From: Hymenopellis radicata
Taxonomy: Eukaryota > Basidiomycota > Agaricomycetes > Agaricales > Physalacriaceae
Assembly: GCA_015501595.1 (NCBI GenBank)
Contig: JADNRX010000084.1
Location: 62,001 to 126,000 of the forward strand
Length of the DNA: 64,000 nucleotides
Reading direction: 5' to 3'
The stretch's first letter is position 1. Each line of letters opens with the position of its first letter. Made by a program: the position numbers and the translations under genes. The notes under the pieces are model-generated. The model made no database searches. It saw nothing but the letters and a program-made list of their open reading frames with translations, and had not been told where the DNA came from. This document shows positions 1 through 10,824 of this stretch, one piece after another.

Positions 1-768
1 CGACATCCTCAATGACAGTACGGCGACGACGGACTGGGACGGGCTGAGGGATGTCATCGTCGACGTCCATGCCCATACCGTCGGACGAGAGACTGAAGCG
101 GCTAGCAGCGGGTGAGGATGCCTGGGAGGAGCGCATAGACTCCAAGGCCGGCATGTTGTCCTCCGACGGCGCGAAAGAGCTCGCGTCGTTGAACGCAAAC
201 TCGCCTAAAAAAAAAATTTAGCAAGGATGTCTACTGTACCGTTTCGACCGCATGTTCGCATAACGCGTCACGCGGCCGTCGGAACCTAACTTAGAGCTAA
301 TGATAACGCGTAACGGGGCCTCATTTCAGGGCTGCATCGCCCAAAACGGCAATTTTTCGGGCCCGCCTGCGGCGGGACTTCCAAATTGGGCCTTGTGCCT
401 GAAAACGAACCTATTTCCTGTAAGTTCGCGGCATAACGCGTCACATGCCGCGAACTTACGGTCGAAACGGTACAGTAGATGGGATCGGCGGAGTACCTAC
501 TCTCACTGTCCGTGGCGGTGACGAGGCCAGGAAGGGACGACGACGACGAGGATGTGCGCATGCTGAACGCCTTCTTCGTCGAGGCTGCTTTTTTAGGGGG
601 AGACAGAATGGTAACAACTTTTTTGAAGGTATTACCGACGGCTGATGCCGCTTTTGCAGTGCGTGAGATTTTGGGCTGAGGAGGTCCTCCAGAGTCCGAC
701 GTGGGCTCTGGCGACTGCGACGCTTGTCGTTTGGCGCTGGGTCGCCGCTCGCGCGGTGGCAGCTTCAT
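1..768 (-). CDS. Hypothetical Ser-rich disordered protein (3' end outside window)
   Basis: I do not recognise the family. Exon 1 runs 768-507 and exon 2 runs 204-1, continuing past the window edge. The start is the ATG opening MKLPPRERRPSAKRQ. The N-terminal part is basic and Ser/Pro/Lys-rich with a run of six serines; exon 2 is acidic and Ser-rich (FAFNDASSFAPSEDN, then MGMDVDDD). This composition suggests an intrinsically disordered, possibly nuclear protein. The donor GTGAGA at 506 and the acceptor at 205 (T-rich tract before TAG) join in phase 1 and keep an open frame to the edge. The intron is 302 nt, far longer than other introns here, because a 250-bp MITE-like element sits in it; without the element it would be about 52 nt. 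Gene reality is likely, function unknown. Confidence 0.6.
230..479. repeat. MITE-like element inside an intron
   Basis: The ends are a perfect 21-bp terminal inverted repeat, starting TCTACTGTACCGTTTCGACC on the left and mirrored at 459-479. The sequence is about 250 bp, has no coding capacity, and contains a second perfect palindrome (14-bp arms 421-434 and 445-458, 10-nt loop). Flanks show GATG just outside or overlapping both ends, so a 2-4 bp target duplication is possible but its exact size is ambiguous. On the gene strand the inner edge of the right repeat creates a perfect GTAAGT 5' splice motif (about 457-452). It is a non-autonomous DNA element; the superfamily cannot be told. Confidence 0.7.
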
Positions 769-961
769 GATCGAGGCGATGAATGAGGACCGGAGTTGTG
801 GCGATGTCGAATAGAGTTGGATGGAAAGAAGCGACGATGGATGTCGTTGACGGGAGGACCCTTTATATTGTGTTGCACTTATTTACGGAGGCAAATTTTT
901 GTGTACTGCGAACGGAATCTAACCTTGCTGTACCTCCTAGCCAGTTTCGACGCCACGGGTG

Positions 962-1072
962 ACACGGGTAACCTGTGTCACACCGGGTTTTGCCGGGTTC
1001 CCAAAATGGAACCCTCACCCGAACCCGCGGCTACCCGAACCCGCGACCCGGTCCGGGTTACCGAACCCGCGC
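962..1072. repeat. Degenerate CCGGGTT / CCCGAACCCGCG low-complexity tract
   Basis: Upstream of the left-end gene and directly abutting the second MITE. The tract repeats CCGGGTT on one side and CCCGAACCCGCG three times on the other, so it can fold on itself. It opens with a near-palindrome, TGACACGGGTAACCTGTGTCA, of which 20 bases are given by its two halves TGACACGGGT and ACCTGTGTCA. No gene is visible. Confidence 0.5.
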
Positions 1073-1309
1073 TACTGTACTATTTCGATCAATTCGTCAG
1101 GTCTTGTGACCTGTGACCGGGTCTGACGAAATTTTCGTTTCGTCAGATTACCATATATGGCAATAGCCGACGCGGCGGAGCTGCGTCGGGAGGCCAGCGG
1201 GGGCCCCGCCCGGGGGTTTTTCGCAAAATTTCCAGTGACCATTGTGACATTTCGTCAATTCGAAGGTCCTTGTGACCTGTGACGAACGAATTGAATGAAA
1301 TAGTACAGC
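1073..1309. repeat. Second MITE-like element, related to the first
   Basis: The left end reads CTGTACTATTTCGATCAATT and the right end, reverse-complemented, reads CTGTACTATTTCATTCAATT, so there is a terminal inverted repeat of about 24 bp with slight divergence. Inside are a CCGACGC / GCGTCGG hairpin (about 1168-1190) and mirrored GGTC(C)TTGTGACCTGTGAC blocks near both ends. The end resembles the end of the element at 230-479 (CTACTGTACCGTTTCGACC versus CTACTGTACTATTTCGATC), differing only by C-to-T and G-to-A changes. No open reading frame of note. Confidence 0.6.
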
Positions 1310-1906
1310 GATCAACCCAGATCCTTTCATTAATCCTCTGAGACCAAAGACTCTGAAGACGCTCAGGTGTCAACCAACACACGGGAGCATTCTTATTTTC
1401 AATCACACGTTCACGTCGCTGGGAGCAAAGGACTTGTCACTGGGGTTTAGTCTTTAAACCCATTCTCTGTGTTACCGAGTCGGGCATTCACCGCCACACT
1501 TAGAGGCTTGTGGAGCTTTCTAACGGACCGCAACCCCTGGAGCCGCGCCTTTCGCGCCGTTGATGACATAAATGAGTTTGGTGGACGACGGGATGATAGC
1601 CGGAGGATCGCACAGGGTGGTGGTCGGTGGCGGGCGGCAGTTGGATGACGGGTCCATGTACAGCGGAGAGTAGTATCTTTGTTTGAATTTGAGCACCGCC
1701 ATCGCAACGAGGGGCGCTTCGCTTGGTGGCCTAGACTACGGGAATGCGCAGGCGTCGATACATGTGTAGAGTCGCAGTCATTATTGTGATGCGCCGTGTT
1801 TGAAGGGGGCTTCGGGGTCGGGGATTCGGTGAAAAGGTGAGACTCGCGTTTCAGATGTGTGAGCGTGAGAAAGTAGTGGAACCTAAAATGATGGGGTGGC
1901 AAGGGG

Positions 1907-3151
1907 ATGAAAGTCGCACTTGCCATGAGCACGACGACGTCGCGGCGCCCCTCGTTGCGGGTGGATATAGGAATGCGGCCACTCCCGCCACCCCCGAATG
2001 CGCACAACAACAACAACGGCAGCAGCAGTATCGCGAGCGGCAGCACGAACGGGACGAGCAGCAGCAGTATCAGTGGAGGATGGATGACGGGCAGCACGCC
2101 AGCGACGAGCCCACCGTCGGCGTATCAGCCCTCGCAACGACCGCTCCCGCAAAGGCCGAAAGTGGGTCCACGGGGGATGCGGACGACAAAGCGCTCACGG
2201 TCCGCATCCGAGTCGCGGGCGCAGATCGCTTTTGATGCGTCGAGTGGGTCCTGGGTGGTCGTGCCGCCCGACCACGCTCCGCCGTCGGTCAAGGACAAGG
2301 GAAAAGGGCGGGCGCGGGATCCACCGCCAGTCGCGCCCCTCAGCATTCGCAAACACAGCGCCAGCTCCAGCCGTCCGCGACCCACGCCCCCCGAATTCGA
2401 CCTCAACGTGCTCTCTCGGGCACACATGGCAAAGAAGCTCATGGTGCACAATCCAGACGACGAGGAGGACGCCCCTCCACTGCACAAACATGTCATTGTC
2501 GAGTATGGCAGCGAGTCAGACCACTCCAAAGAGTCAAAGGAGGAACAACGCCAGAGTTCTCCGTCTCCCGATCCAACTCTATTCCGCTCATACGTGGACA
2601 TTGTCCCTGCAGTAGAGCGATCACCATCACCCATGCGGTATGCACGCCGCGACTCACTCGATTCGCTCTATTCCCCATCTCCCTCACATCGCAAAGCGTC
2701 ACCTCCACTCTCCCCCCTCTTCACAGGTCCTTCACCATCTCCCCACATCGAAGACACCATCATCTTCTCTGACAATCCGTCACCCACGTTAGACGATGAC
2801 GACCTGCTCGATCTACCTCCACGACGACGCAAGACTCGAGCACGGAGTCTGTCACCCAGTGTAACATCAACATACGCTCCATCATCACAGTATGCTCCCT
2901 CAAACTATGCTCCATCCCAATACGCACCCAGCATATCCAGCCACTCCTCCCACCCCAACTCTCGCACACACCTCACCTCTTCCCCCAAACCCTCCTTTGA
3001 CCGCGAACGCTTCGCACCTTCCTCCACCTCCTCCTCTGCCCCCGCGTTTGACCCGCAGCGTTTCGCCCCCCTGCAGTCCCTCGCGCCCTACAATCGCGGC
3101 CGCGATCCCGCCAAAAAGCCACGCTTCCGCGCAAAGGTCGTCGTTCCATGA
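1907..3151 (+). CDS. Hypothetical disordered protein, single exon, 414 aa
   Basis: An uninterrupted 414-codon frame with strong low-complexity composition and no recognised domain. Residues 1-70 are Pro, Asn and Ser/Gly-rich; residues 90-130 are basic (KRSRSASESR, KDKGKGRAR); the middle has an acidic patch (HNPDDEEDAPP) and SxSDH-type Ser clusters. Near residue 325 there is a short tandem repeat of YAPS units (SSQYAPS, SNYAPS, SQYAPS). The C-terminus is basic (KKPRFRAKVVVP). An in-frame ATG at 1925 (MSTTTSRRPSLR) could also be the start. The antisense frames over this region are shadows created by codon bias. It may be a nuclear or scaffold protein, but the function is unknown. Confidence 0.6.
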   Translation: MKVALAMSTTTSRRPSLRVDIGMRPLPPPPNAHNNNNGSSSIASGSTNGTSSSSISGGWMTGSTPATSPPSAYQPSQRPLPQRPKVGPRGMRTTKRSRSASESRAQIAFDASSGSWVVVPPDHAPPSVKDKGKGRARDPPPVAPLSIRKHSASSSRPRPTPPEFDLNVLSRAHMAKKLMVHNPDDEEDAPPLHKHVIVEYGSESDHSKESKEEQRQSSPSPDPTLFRSYVDIVPAVERSPSPMRYARRDSLDSLYSPSPSHRKASPPLSPLFTGPSPSPHIEDTIIFSDNPSPTLDDDDLLDLPPRRRKTRARSLSPSVTSTYAPSSQYAPSNYAPSQYAPSISSHSSHPNSRTHLTSSPKPSFDRERFAPSSTSSSAPAFDPQRFAPLQSLAPYNRGRDPAKKPRFRAKVVVP

Positions 3152-3899
3152 CTCGCTCTCCATGTTGTTGTACTATAATTTATTCCCATACCCAGATGTA
3201 CATAAATAGACCATACATGCTTGCTTTCATTCACTCTGTCGTTCCTCCCCAAGGGCATCAAGCGCCGATGATACGCATAAATCTTGGATGATCCGCACTT
3301 TTTCTTGGAGCGAATGCTGCGCGTTACCCTCAATTCAATAGACGATCCGGAGATACAAGGCGCTCGCCACGAAACCGGAGATTGCGCGATGCGGTCGAAA
3401 CACAGATGTCTACCAGTCTGTTCCTCATGTCAGACCCAGACATACATAGCCTTCTCACCGCTGATGAGTACATCGTCCAGTTCACTCGTGCAGGTTGATC
3501 TCAAGAACGAACAACAGAATGAACGACTCGATGATCAACCAGAAAAAACGCCTCCGTCGCACGTCGACCTAGTTGCGAACTGAGAATTTATCTTGTACAA
3601 GTACGTATTTGATCACATATGTGCGATGACCAGCACCACACGGGTCGAAACTCTTACCACGAGTTCAGCTACCTGCAAGACTCTCAAAGTCAACTTTCAC
3701 GAGACGCGCTGAGACCTAATAGAAAAAGTTGACTCTTCTGTTCTTCTATTACTCCACAGATTGCCCAGTCTGACAACCGTTCATTCGACTGTGACCTGAT
3801 TAACCCAGTGCTTCGACCTGACGACTTTATCAAGTTTATGAACGTTGAAATGGAAAGCTCCGAGCAACAACAACAAAAAGAACGACGACTGGAGAATAA
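3152..3899. other. Intergenic, no gene seen
   Basis: AT-richer spacer between the disordered-protein gene and the tRNA. Only short unsupported frames occur on either strand. It probably contains the 3' end of the upstream gene. Confidence 0.5.
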
Positions 3900-3999
3900 T
3901 GAGTCGACCCAGGCTCGAACTGAGGACCTTCTGTGTAACTCTCTAATGGATGTTTTGTGGATGTTAGACAGATGCGATAACCAACTACGCCATCGACCC
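3900..3999 (-). tRNA. tRNA-Val (anticodon AAC) with a 26-nt intron
   Basis: On the minus strand the sequence folds fully: 7-bp acceptor stem (GGGTCGA with TCGACTC, one G-T pair), D arm GCGTAGTTGGTTATCGC, anticodon stem TCTGT/ACAGA, T arm CTCAG-TTCGAGC-CTGGG and discriminator A. The anticodon loop is C-T-A-A-C-A-C with anticodon AAC, which decodes valine as IAC. A 26-nt intron (3961-3936) lies between positions 37 and 38, the standard place for nuclear tRNA introns. Mature length is 74 nt plus CCA. The internal A and B boxes for RNA polymerase III are intact. Confidence 0.92.
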
Positions 4000-4395
4000 A
4001 TGAAATGCATTTTCGCCAGTCAATCAGCACCACACAACGCCACTATGCCTCACAAACCACTCAGAATGACATACATAAAAATAACCTTAAACCCTGTATC
4101 TGCAACATCGAATGGTATTTAACGAGTGTAGTTAGTTAGCACTGTACCAATCGCAGAGATTACAAATCACAGATATCAAACACATCGATAAACTAGATGG
4201 AAAAAAAGTGAGAAACCACGGCGCCAGATCCCAAATCGCCGGCGTGAGGAGGAGGGGAATATGTAGAGTATAAAAAGGAAATAGAGCTCGCTCTGGACGG
4301 GTATATTGGTATCGGTATTCGGCAGTCATCTACCTCCCACCTCACCCCAACATCAAAAAAAAAACACCATAAAACAAATGGAAACACACAGGTCT

Positions 4396-6049
4396 CTACT
4401 TGGCCTGACCAACGTCGTCTTCAATGTTTACATCGTACGCGCCCCGGCTCGCACTCATGGCCCCCGGCCCCGCGGGGATCAACGTCCGCCGACGCTCATT
4501 CGCAGGGCTCATCGGCGGGCTCATCACGCGCATGCCTCCAGGTGACGACGCACCGCCGGCACTTCGCCCAGCAGCATATGCACGCAACATCTCATCAGGG
4601 CTCATCGCAGAGAACCCATTGTTTCCAAACGGACTCGAGCCGAACGCACTGGTAGGGGAAGTGACCGGAGAAGAAGTAAAGAGTGTCTCGCCACGCATCG
4701 CGGCGGCAGGCGGTGCAGCAATGTACTGTCCAACGATATCCTCATCGTCATACATCGAATGCGGGTTGTTGTTATAGACCGAGCTGGTTTGAATGTCGTA
4801 TGAAGACGCGCGGCTGTTAGAGTCGGCACCGTAAGAACGCATCACTACCGTCGACGATAAGTTTCCATCACAGAGACAATGAGAAAGTACTTACTGTCAA
4901 GAGCAGGTCCAACATCATCTTCTCGACCACCAGCGATGCTGATGCGAGCGCGGATGGCTTCAGGAGTAAGGCTCTCAGGACCCTCAGTCTGCGTCGGGCT
5001 AAGTATTCCGTTATCAAAGCTGTCGTTGCTGCCTTGCCGAGTGGGAACCGGAAGCGGAGGTGCGAAACTCTGGTGGAAGGCGCGGCTCTGTCCAACAGTC
5101 GACCGCCTAGTCTCACCACTCTTCCGAGTACCCTCTGCAAACGAAACGCGAGAAACACGGTCCCCACCGGTGAACTGGCTCTGAGGCCTGAGCTGCGCCA
5201 TCTGTGGGTCAGCGTCAAACTGTGACGCGGGGCGGATACCGCCAAACGAGAACGAGCTGTTCCTCGGGCCGGTCCCGACAGACATGCTATTCCGAATAGC
5301 AGCGCTCGCACCCTGGGCACTAAGCGACTTCCAGTCCGTGGAGATGGTCGACATGCGCTTGTCGACGTGCTCGGTAAACGCCTTGGATTTCTCCGAGCGC
5401 TTCCTACGCTGCCAGCGGATGTACGCATAGACACAGACAGCGGCGAACAGAAGAGGGAAGATAACAGCAGCAGCCACGCCACCCTTGGTGATATGGGACC
5501 CAGAGCTCTCCGAGGCGGCACCGACAACCTCGACCCCCGAATCGGTCTTTGTGGTATCCGCAGAAGCCGGGGCACCAGAGGCCGGTGCGACATAGGTAAC
5601 GTTGAAGATGGGGCCAGCAGCAAGGGTGCTAAGGAATGGACTGGCGCCCCTTTCCACGATACGGAGCTGGAGCTGCACGTTGGGGGCGTTCTTGTACCAC
5701 CGCTGCATGATGGTGGCATTGTACGAGCCCTCATTGGTGACGCCCTGCCAGATGTTGAGCACGGACGAGTTGAGCGCCGGTGCGTAGAGATAAATGTCGA
5801 CCGACGACGACGACAGGCACGAGGCCTTCCAGGTCACAGCGAGGGGCTCCAACGAGTCGTACGACTTGCCCGCAGCGGGGGCGCTGTACAGGCCGCCCTT
5901 TGCGCAGTCTGCCAGATAATCAGCTACTTGAGGAAAACGCCGTAACCAAGCGGTTGCTCACCAGAATCTGCCCGCTTGGAGGGTGTCCGCTTGCTGCCGG
6001 TGCCGTGGTACGCGCCAGCCAAGCCCACACGGAAATCTGCATGTCCCAT
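4396..6049 (-). CDS. Single-pass membrane protein with glycosylated ectodomain, 516 aa
   Basis: Three exons: 6049-5962, 5908-4895 and 4844-4396. Introns have GTGAGC and GTAAGT donors and join cleanly in phase 1. The first 170 residues form an ectodomain with two cysteines and several N-glycosylation sequons (NSS, NAT, NVT). A transmembrane helix follows (GGVAAAVIFPLLFAAVCVYA), then a basic stop-transfer stretch RWQRRKRSEKSK and a long Ser/Pro-rich cytoplasmic tail. The layout resembles fungal cell-wall sensor or Mid2-like proteins, but I do not recognise the family. No clear signal peptide follows the chosen ATG (MGHADFRVGLAGAYHG), so the true N-terminus may lie in an unseen 5' exon. Confidence 0.72.
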
Positions 6050-8097
6050 CTTTTTTTTCTAATATGGCTTTTTCGTAACGAGCGTAATACAGCGGAGGTC
6101 GCTGAGAGGGAGGAGGGGGATTGAGATCAGAGATGGTGGTGGTTGACCGTTTCAGCAAAGCGTCGTTACGTAACCACGTTTATTAGGTTTTTTGTCACAC
6201 GCCAAGATCGTGAGCGGGCCGTCGCTGTCAGTGTCGTGGTCTGTGAATGTGAATAGAGGCAAAGGATTAATGTCCGGGTGCATGTCAAGGGAGGTGGAAG
6301 ACTTGCGCGTTGGCAAGAGGATCCTTCAATTTCATTTTCCATCTCGAAGAACCCCAAACACTGCGCATTGTGAATGTGAATTGCTTTATTACTTCCAGCA
6401 TTGACGTCCTCGCGCAGATCATCTCCATTCGCTCCTTTCTCGTACCAGCGAACTGTAGCTCTTGTCTGTCCTCCTGTTATCACCAAGTGGACGCGTCGAA
6501 TGTCTTTCTGCGACGATTAAACTCCTCTCAGGCGGTCAACGTCTTATCTTACTCGCTTCGATGTCTGGCCGATATGCGTGCATGCACGTCATAGATTCCC
6601 CAAGATCAGTTCCTAATCATTTCTAAGAATACTGAACGTTCATCACCAATCACAGTTGGTGGGAGGATAGCGTGTACGTCCACCGTACTCTGTCGCACCC
6701 AGTCCCATCACCACTGTGAATAAAGCCGCAGACCAGACATTCGAGATACTTACGCCTCGCGGCACTTTCCAGCCTGATTTTCAGGCGGCCGACTATCTTC
6801 GCGTCTTCTCACGCTTCAACGTCAACAGATCGCCGGTCTCGCGTCTCTCCGAGGAGAATCCTGCAGTCTCCGTTCTGGTGGAAAGGCAATCCTCGTTCCT
6901 CCGTGGGCCCCTCTGAGATACGGAGCGGTTCCTCCAATTCCTCAGTGCGCCCCAGCCAATAGAGCTGCATGTGGCTAAAAAAAACTACAGTCGACTATGC
7001 CTATTTACTAGGGGGTAAGCCGTATGCAAACGGCAGAGAGCTCCTCAAGTTGACCACTTGTCTCATATCCTTCCTGGGAGAAAGTCTAGATGGAACGTCA
7101 ACGATGAATTCCAGTGCTTGGACACATCCTCGCAAGGAAGATATCAATGGTAAAAACATAATCGTTCATTGGCTTGAACTTTTCCAGACTGGGAACGACT
7201 CGACAGTCCCCGGAATATGTATGGCATTGGAAACAGTATAATCGACGCGTCGCAACGTGAGCAATTTCGTTGATATCTCGGAGTGACTCGGAGCTCCGAG
7301 GCAGGTTTTATTCGAATGAGGGTCTGGGAACGAGATGTTTGACGGTGTGGGACCAGAAATAGGAAAGTGTTCACTTTATCAGTCATCCTTTGCATTGAAC
7401 GAATTCGCTCACAACCGTTTGATTAGGTTGACTCGCACCACTCATAATTCGTCCTTGACCTTGAGTCCTGGATCTAGCCTGACTTTTTCTTTTTCATCAA
7501 ATCGATGAACGTGCGTATCCCACGTGTTCCGGCGCCTGTCCTTCTACTTCGATTCAAGAATTCCGTTAGACTAATGGACAGCTCAATCTTTCTTCTCTAT
7601 GCCCTAGCAATATTTAACGAGTCTCGCTTATCCTAGAGCACTGGCGCGTCGTACTTATCTCGACGTCAACACCCTCGACCAGATCGTTTGCCAGTGCCAC
7701 GTCAGATAATAGTACCTCACTTCGTTGATCTCCTTCTATCCTGTTCCTCGGCGGCTGACTCACATGATCCTCATCGAATCACACTGGACTAGCCAGTGAA
7801 TCAGGATGTCTAGCGGCGAGTTCACCCTCTCAGGCTATCAAATGTTACTCACTGCCTGAAGACCTGCGACACCCTGTCCGTGCTTGAAAGGTGTCGTCGA
7901 CACCAACTTGAAAGTGTACGGAACCGGGAACATACGTGTTGCATAGAGTCTATCAGTTGCCACATCGCATCTACGTCGCATTTGAAGAACTGTCTGGTCT
8001 TAGCTTCCGCATACACAATTGGAGAGGGGTTAAGTCCTCGATTTATTCGTTTGATTTACTAGGTAGTACTGCAGACATCATCCGAGGCGGTTTGGAC
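6050..8097. other. Intergenic, no supported gene
   Basis: About 2 kb with only short, stop-rich frames. It contains the promoter of the membrane-protein gene at its left end. A frame at 6716-6916 has unremarkable composition and no start context, so it is not called. No transposon ends or RNA genes were recognised. Confidence 0.45.
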
Positions 8098-8529
8098 TTA
8101 CATTGACAACCGGAATGTATGACTCGGTCCTGGACCAGGAAATCTGTGGTGGGCCTCAGGTTCCAACAATAACACAGACCGAACGAAATGCTCGAAATCT
8201 AGAAGAAGATCGCAGGAACTTGAAGAAACCCTGCGAGACTCGATACTACAATCAGCCTTGAAAATAATCTCGTCCAGCGATTGTTGTGTTAGATCGTTGT
8301 AGTATCCCTGGGGCGACAGATTCTTCAAAATCTCCAGAAGTTGCCCTCCAGTAATATGTTCCGAATCGGCTCGGACTTGATCATACTTTCTCTGCAAGTC
8401 TAGAACGTATCCTGCAATCTCCTCCTTGGAGGCGCCTTCCCGCATGGCCTTAACCATCAGAAGGTGAACGGTCCTGCAGTCAAAGAGACGGTTCCAGATG
8501 TTGTCAGTGGGCTCCTCAGCATCACTCAT
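8098..8529 (-). CDS. Small hypothetical protein
   Basis: The frame starts MSDAEEPTDNIWNRLF and shows amphipathic helical stretches (EEIAGYVLDLQRKYDQ; GQLLEILKNLS). It can be read through, or with a 52-nt intron (donor GTAGTA, acceptor CTTCTTCTAG) that changes the middle to KADYFEHFVRS. A GTAAGT motif directly after RLSM suggests that another exon could follow. No family is recognised and a 5' exon may be missing, so this is only a tentative gene. Confidence 0.4.
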   Translation of the reverse strand: MSDAEEPTDNIWNRLFDCRTVHLLMVKAMREGASKEEIAGYVLDLQRKYDQVRADSEHITGGQLLEILKNLSPQGYYNDLTQQSLDEIIFKADCSIESRRVSSSSCDLLLDFEHFVRSVLLLEPEAHHRFPGPGPSHTFRLSM

Positions 8530-9540
8530 GACATGGTCATTGGCATCTACACCGAGACGTCTGTGTATCGTTAATTGAGACCGTGTAAAGACGCAAGATG
8601 TAATAAATCGTACGGTCCACTGTTCGGGTTGTATCCGATATCATCAATGGCGAAACCGCCAACTTTACCACGTACCGCGAGACCCGAAGAAAAAGCGTCA
8701 CGCAGTGTCGTTTTGGGTGGCACCGGCAATTCGCTATAGAGAGGCGGAGGGTCTTGAGGAAATTGGTGCGCGGACTATTGGGCATATCCTATAAGTACTG
8801 AGACTAAAAGAAGGAAACAGTACCAACATCCTTCGAGATCTCATCATCAATTATCATGACTAGGTTTGAAGATATTTGCAGTTGGGAATGTGGCGGCGAC
8901 AGTCGTAACAAGAGGCAATTGTTTTGATAGAGAAGCAGAGTCGGTGCACCTTTTATACTTATGGGGCGTCAACAGCCCAAATGGAGGCTATTGTTCCTGG
9001 GCTGCGGCGCCTCATGTTGAACACGAGTGCGCAATGATGCTGTCGATTCTCCTTGTTCAGAATACGTGCCGATTGCTGTGCACAGGTTGACAATAATTAA
9101 GAAGCAAAAATGCAAGCGTCCATCGTTACAACTGAAATGCAACGCTGATCCGGAGGGAGCCCGATAAGTAGATAGCCACCAACGCGGAGAGCAGTCGTGG
9201 GCAAACTTGAATAGACTTCCGTTGTTCTCAATCCTCTCCAGTCGCTTGCGTCGTAACATCCCTTGCAATGCACATGCGCGCTCTTGAAGTGCTAAGAAAA
9301 CGTTGCGTCAGACACCTGAAGCCAGAGAGAATAGTCGTGTGCCATAGTAGAGGTCAATGTGGCGTTGAACGAGGTTTCGGAAAATGCCGATCGTAGGCGA
9401 TCTTGCATCTCGAACTTGGTAAACTTGGAAGTTGTAAAAGCATCATGGAGAATGGAAGATGAGTTTTGAAGTAGAAGGTCAAGTACAAATGTGACGGGTA
9501 AATATAATACTATACTGTTACACTTTCATCTGTGCTTTCT
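8530..9540. other. Intergenic, no supported gene
   Basis: Short frames only on both strands. The right end holds the 3' untranslated region of the PEF gene. Confidence 0.45.
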
Positions 9541-10523
9541 TTAGGGCAAGCTTAACACGGTCTGCATGAACTGGTCGTAATTGATCTGAATCCACCCGTC
9601 GCGATCCGTATCGAGGCGTCCGAAGGCCTCCGAAAGCTGTTTGACGACAACACACGCGCGGACGAAGCGGTCAAAGGATATGCCTGAAAGAAGAAGAGAT
9701 GAACGTCAAGGCAAGGGCGATAAGAATGTAAGAGGTACCAGGAACACCAGCACCTGGACCGCCAGGCATACGAGTGGGCGGAGCGCCAGCAGTGTGTGCG
9801 GTGGCTTTAACATCTGCCCCGCAGGCAGACTGGTCAGCATTCCTCTTATAGCACGCCAAGTAAAAACAAACTCACCATACTTCTTCTGGACAAGATCTAA
9901 AAGTTGCGGGCTGAGCCTGTAGCCAAACTGGGCCAATGCCTCTGACAGCTCCTGCCCATCGATGCTTCCCGAGCGGTCTCGATCAAAGTGGCGGAAGACA
10001 TTCTGCCAGTCTTTGATGTACTTCCAGAGTCCAGCAAACTCATTGAAGCCGATGGTTCCGGAGCGGTCGGTGTCAAAGATGGACATGAGGAGCTTGACAG
10101 TGTCTAGGTCGAATGGAGTCCAGTCTCCGTTAATCAAGGCGCGTTCGAGCTCGGGTGCGGTGATGGCACCGGAGCGATCGGTGTCGACCGCAGAGAACCA
10201 GTTCCAAAGTCTGTTCGACAGGAATCAGCGCCCGCCACAAAACACTTGCAAGTAATACACACTGTGGATCAGCGCCGGGAGGTGGTCCGCCAGGTCCGCC
10301 ACCGGGAGGGGCGAAACCGCCGCCTTGGCCATACCCAGCCGCAGCGTATCCGCCGCCGCCGGGAGGACCGCCATATCCGGGAGGAGGGGCGCCGCCTCCA
10401 TAACCTCCACCAGGAGGAGGAGCACCGTAAGATTGTTGATGTGCGTACTGGAGATAGATCGAGTTAGATTGAACGATAGAAGGAGCAAAACAAGGTACTT
10501 ACGCCTTGGCCGCCGTAGGACAT
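9541..10523 (-). CDS. PEF1: Penta-EF-hand calcium-binding protein (ALG-2/peflin type), 252 aa
   Basis: Five exons: 10523-10503, 10447-10263, 10210-9876, 9813-9739 and 9683-9541. All junctions keep frame; one donor is GTGTGT. The N-terminus is a Gly/Pro/Tyr-rich tail starting MSYGGQGYAHQQSYG, as in peflin and ALG-2. EF-hand loops follow: DTDRSGAITAPE, DTDRSGTIGFNE, DRDRSGSIDGQE and, after a linker, DTDRDGWIQINY, then a last degenerate hand required for dimerisation. The family binds Ca2+ and bridges to ESCRT/ALIX or COPII partners at membranes. The linker between hands 3 and 4 (Thr/Pro/Gly-rich, encoded by the 75-nt exon) is longer than usual. The hAT element at 10825 sits about 300 bp upstream of the start. 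Confidence 0.92.
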
Positions 10524-10824
10524 GATTGGTTCAGTTAGTGTGGATGAGGTGGTGAGAGTCAAAACGAGATCTCCCAAGTGTCTTAAATGAAGCGTGTAGA
10601 CAAACACCGCCCTAAGGCGCGGGAACTGACGTCATGAATTCCGATCGCGAAACGGAAGCACCGCTTTCAGCAGCTATCCTCCGGTGGCGCAGTCTAACAG
10701 CAGGTCTACAGTCTCCTGGCGGTGAGCACTATTCTGCGTACGAGGCGAGTCATAGTCTGGCCGGTCATTGCCTTTCTCCTGGACCCCTTGTTCTTTCACA
10801 ACGCTCGCCTCGGCCATCTCAGCG

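Noticed and set aside
1447..2097. Long minus-strand frame of 216 codons
   Set aside because: It lies antisense to the disordered-protein gene and its own upstream region, has a run of Leu/Pro without domain logic, and no splice or start support. Codon-biased shadow.
4306..4545. Plus-strand frame after a TATAAAAA motif near 4268
   Set aside because: It overlaps the 3' end of the membrane-protein gene in antisense and is short. The TATA-like motif alone is weak evidence.
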